Positions 63,983-64,000 of a stretch of 64,000 nucleotides of DNA are shown here, in pieces. Below the pieces are notes generated by a model, which was given only the letters and a program-made list of their open reading frames with translations, ran no database searches and was not told the DNA's origin. Within the stretch, counting starts at the first letter, position 1, and the number at the start of each line of letters is the position of its first letter. Source of the DNA: Acinetobacter rathckeae (GTDB lineage Bacteria > Pseudomonadota > Gammaproteobacteria > Pseudomonadales > Moraxellaceae); NCBI RefSeq assembly GCF_015627125.1, contig NZ_VTDO01000004.1:62001-126000 (forward strand), given 5' to 3'. Both the position numbers and the translations under genes were made by a program.

Positions 63983-64000
63983 GCTTGGTTCAATGAGCGT

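Noticed and set aside
1-64000. CRISPR arrays, phage genes, insertion sequences, tRNA or rRNA genes
   Set aside because: I saw no regularly spaced repeats, transposase or integrase genes, tRNA-like folds or rRNA sequence in this window.

Overview
The window looks like chromosome from an Acinetobacter-type gammaproteobacterium (Moraxellaceae). The base composition is AT-rich. The gene order ribB-ribH-nusB-thiL-pgpA, with glmU-glmS nearby, the PqiA function split over two proteins, and BLUF photoreceptor genes all fit that group. This assignment is inferred from gene content; no database search was made.

Layout. 1-431: the edge of a pyrimidine-utilisation operon (rutD, partial). 639-6757: a SulP anion transporter, an orphan PgaB-like deacetylase, an AraC regulator, and elbB facing a broken adhP; the 3' ends of these last two genes appear to have been joined by a deletion. 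7109-8575: a small hypothetical gene, a 34-bp perfect palindrome and two tandem BLUF genes, of which only the first keeps the flavin-binding residues. 8682-10016: the divergent qorB/qorR pair. 10319-18880: a polar amino-acid ABC importer, a LysR regulator, two tandem Cys-nucleophile hydrolases and the last two enzymes of 4-hydroxyproline breakdown (a HypD-type deaminase and alpha-ketoglutarate semialdehyde dehydrogenase). 19087-24710: the urea importer urtABCDE. 24774-26685: an AraC regulator and an SDR enzyme. 27147-34720: an RpiR regulator, an N-carbamoyl/ureido amidohydrolase, a NitT/TauT-type importer and two amidase genes, the first frameshifted. 34733-40925: class II aldolase, orphan amino-acid binding lipoprotein, D-2-hydroxyacid dehydrogenase, a PoxB-like enzyme and a flavin monooxygenase. 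41166-44408: Rid-family protein, DUF1028 protein, LysR regulator and M20 deacylase in one tight cluster. 44473-47083: a pyroglutamyl-peptidase-like lipoprotein, a cupin and a GFA-family protein. 47420-51203: pqiA1-pqiA2-pqiB-pqiC. 51497-55551: an OPT transporter and a secreted TAP-like peptidase. 55983-62720: housekeeping genes on the minus strand (glmS, glmU, pgpA, thiL, nusB, ribH, ribB). 63128-63982: a membrane-anchored protein of unknown function at the edge.

The main theme of 1-44400 is scavenging of organic nitrogen: pyrimidine (rutD), urea (urt), hydroxyproline or other amino acids, ureides, amides and N-acyl amino acids. Three of these units carry a well-formed sigma-54 (-24/-12) promoter with exact GG-N10-GC spacing just upstream (10255, 19032, 27090). 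I infer that they belong to one nitrogen-limitation regulon, probably under NtrC. The least described parts are the RpiR-controlled ureide/amide cluster and the Rid-DUF1028-LysR-M20 cluster.

Three genes are damaged: adhP and the first amidase by frameshifts, elbB by loss of its 3' end. The amidase frameshift lies in an A-run, so an assembly error must be excluded before it is called a true pseudogene.
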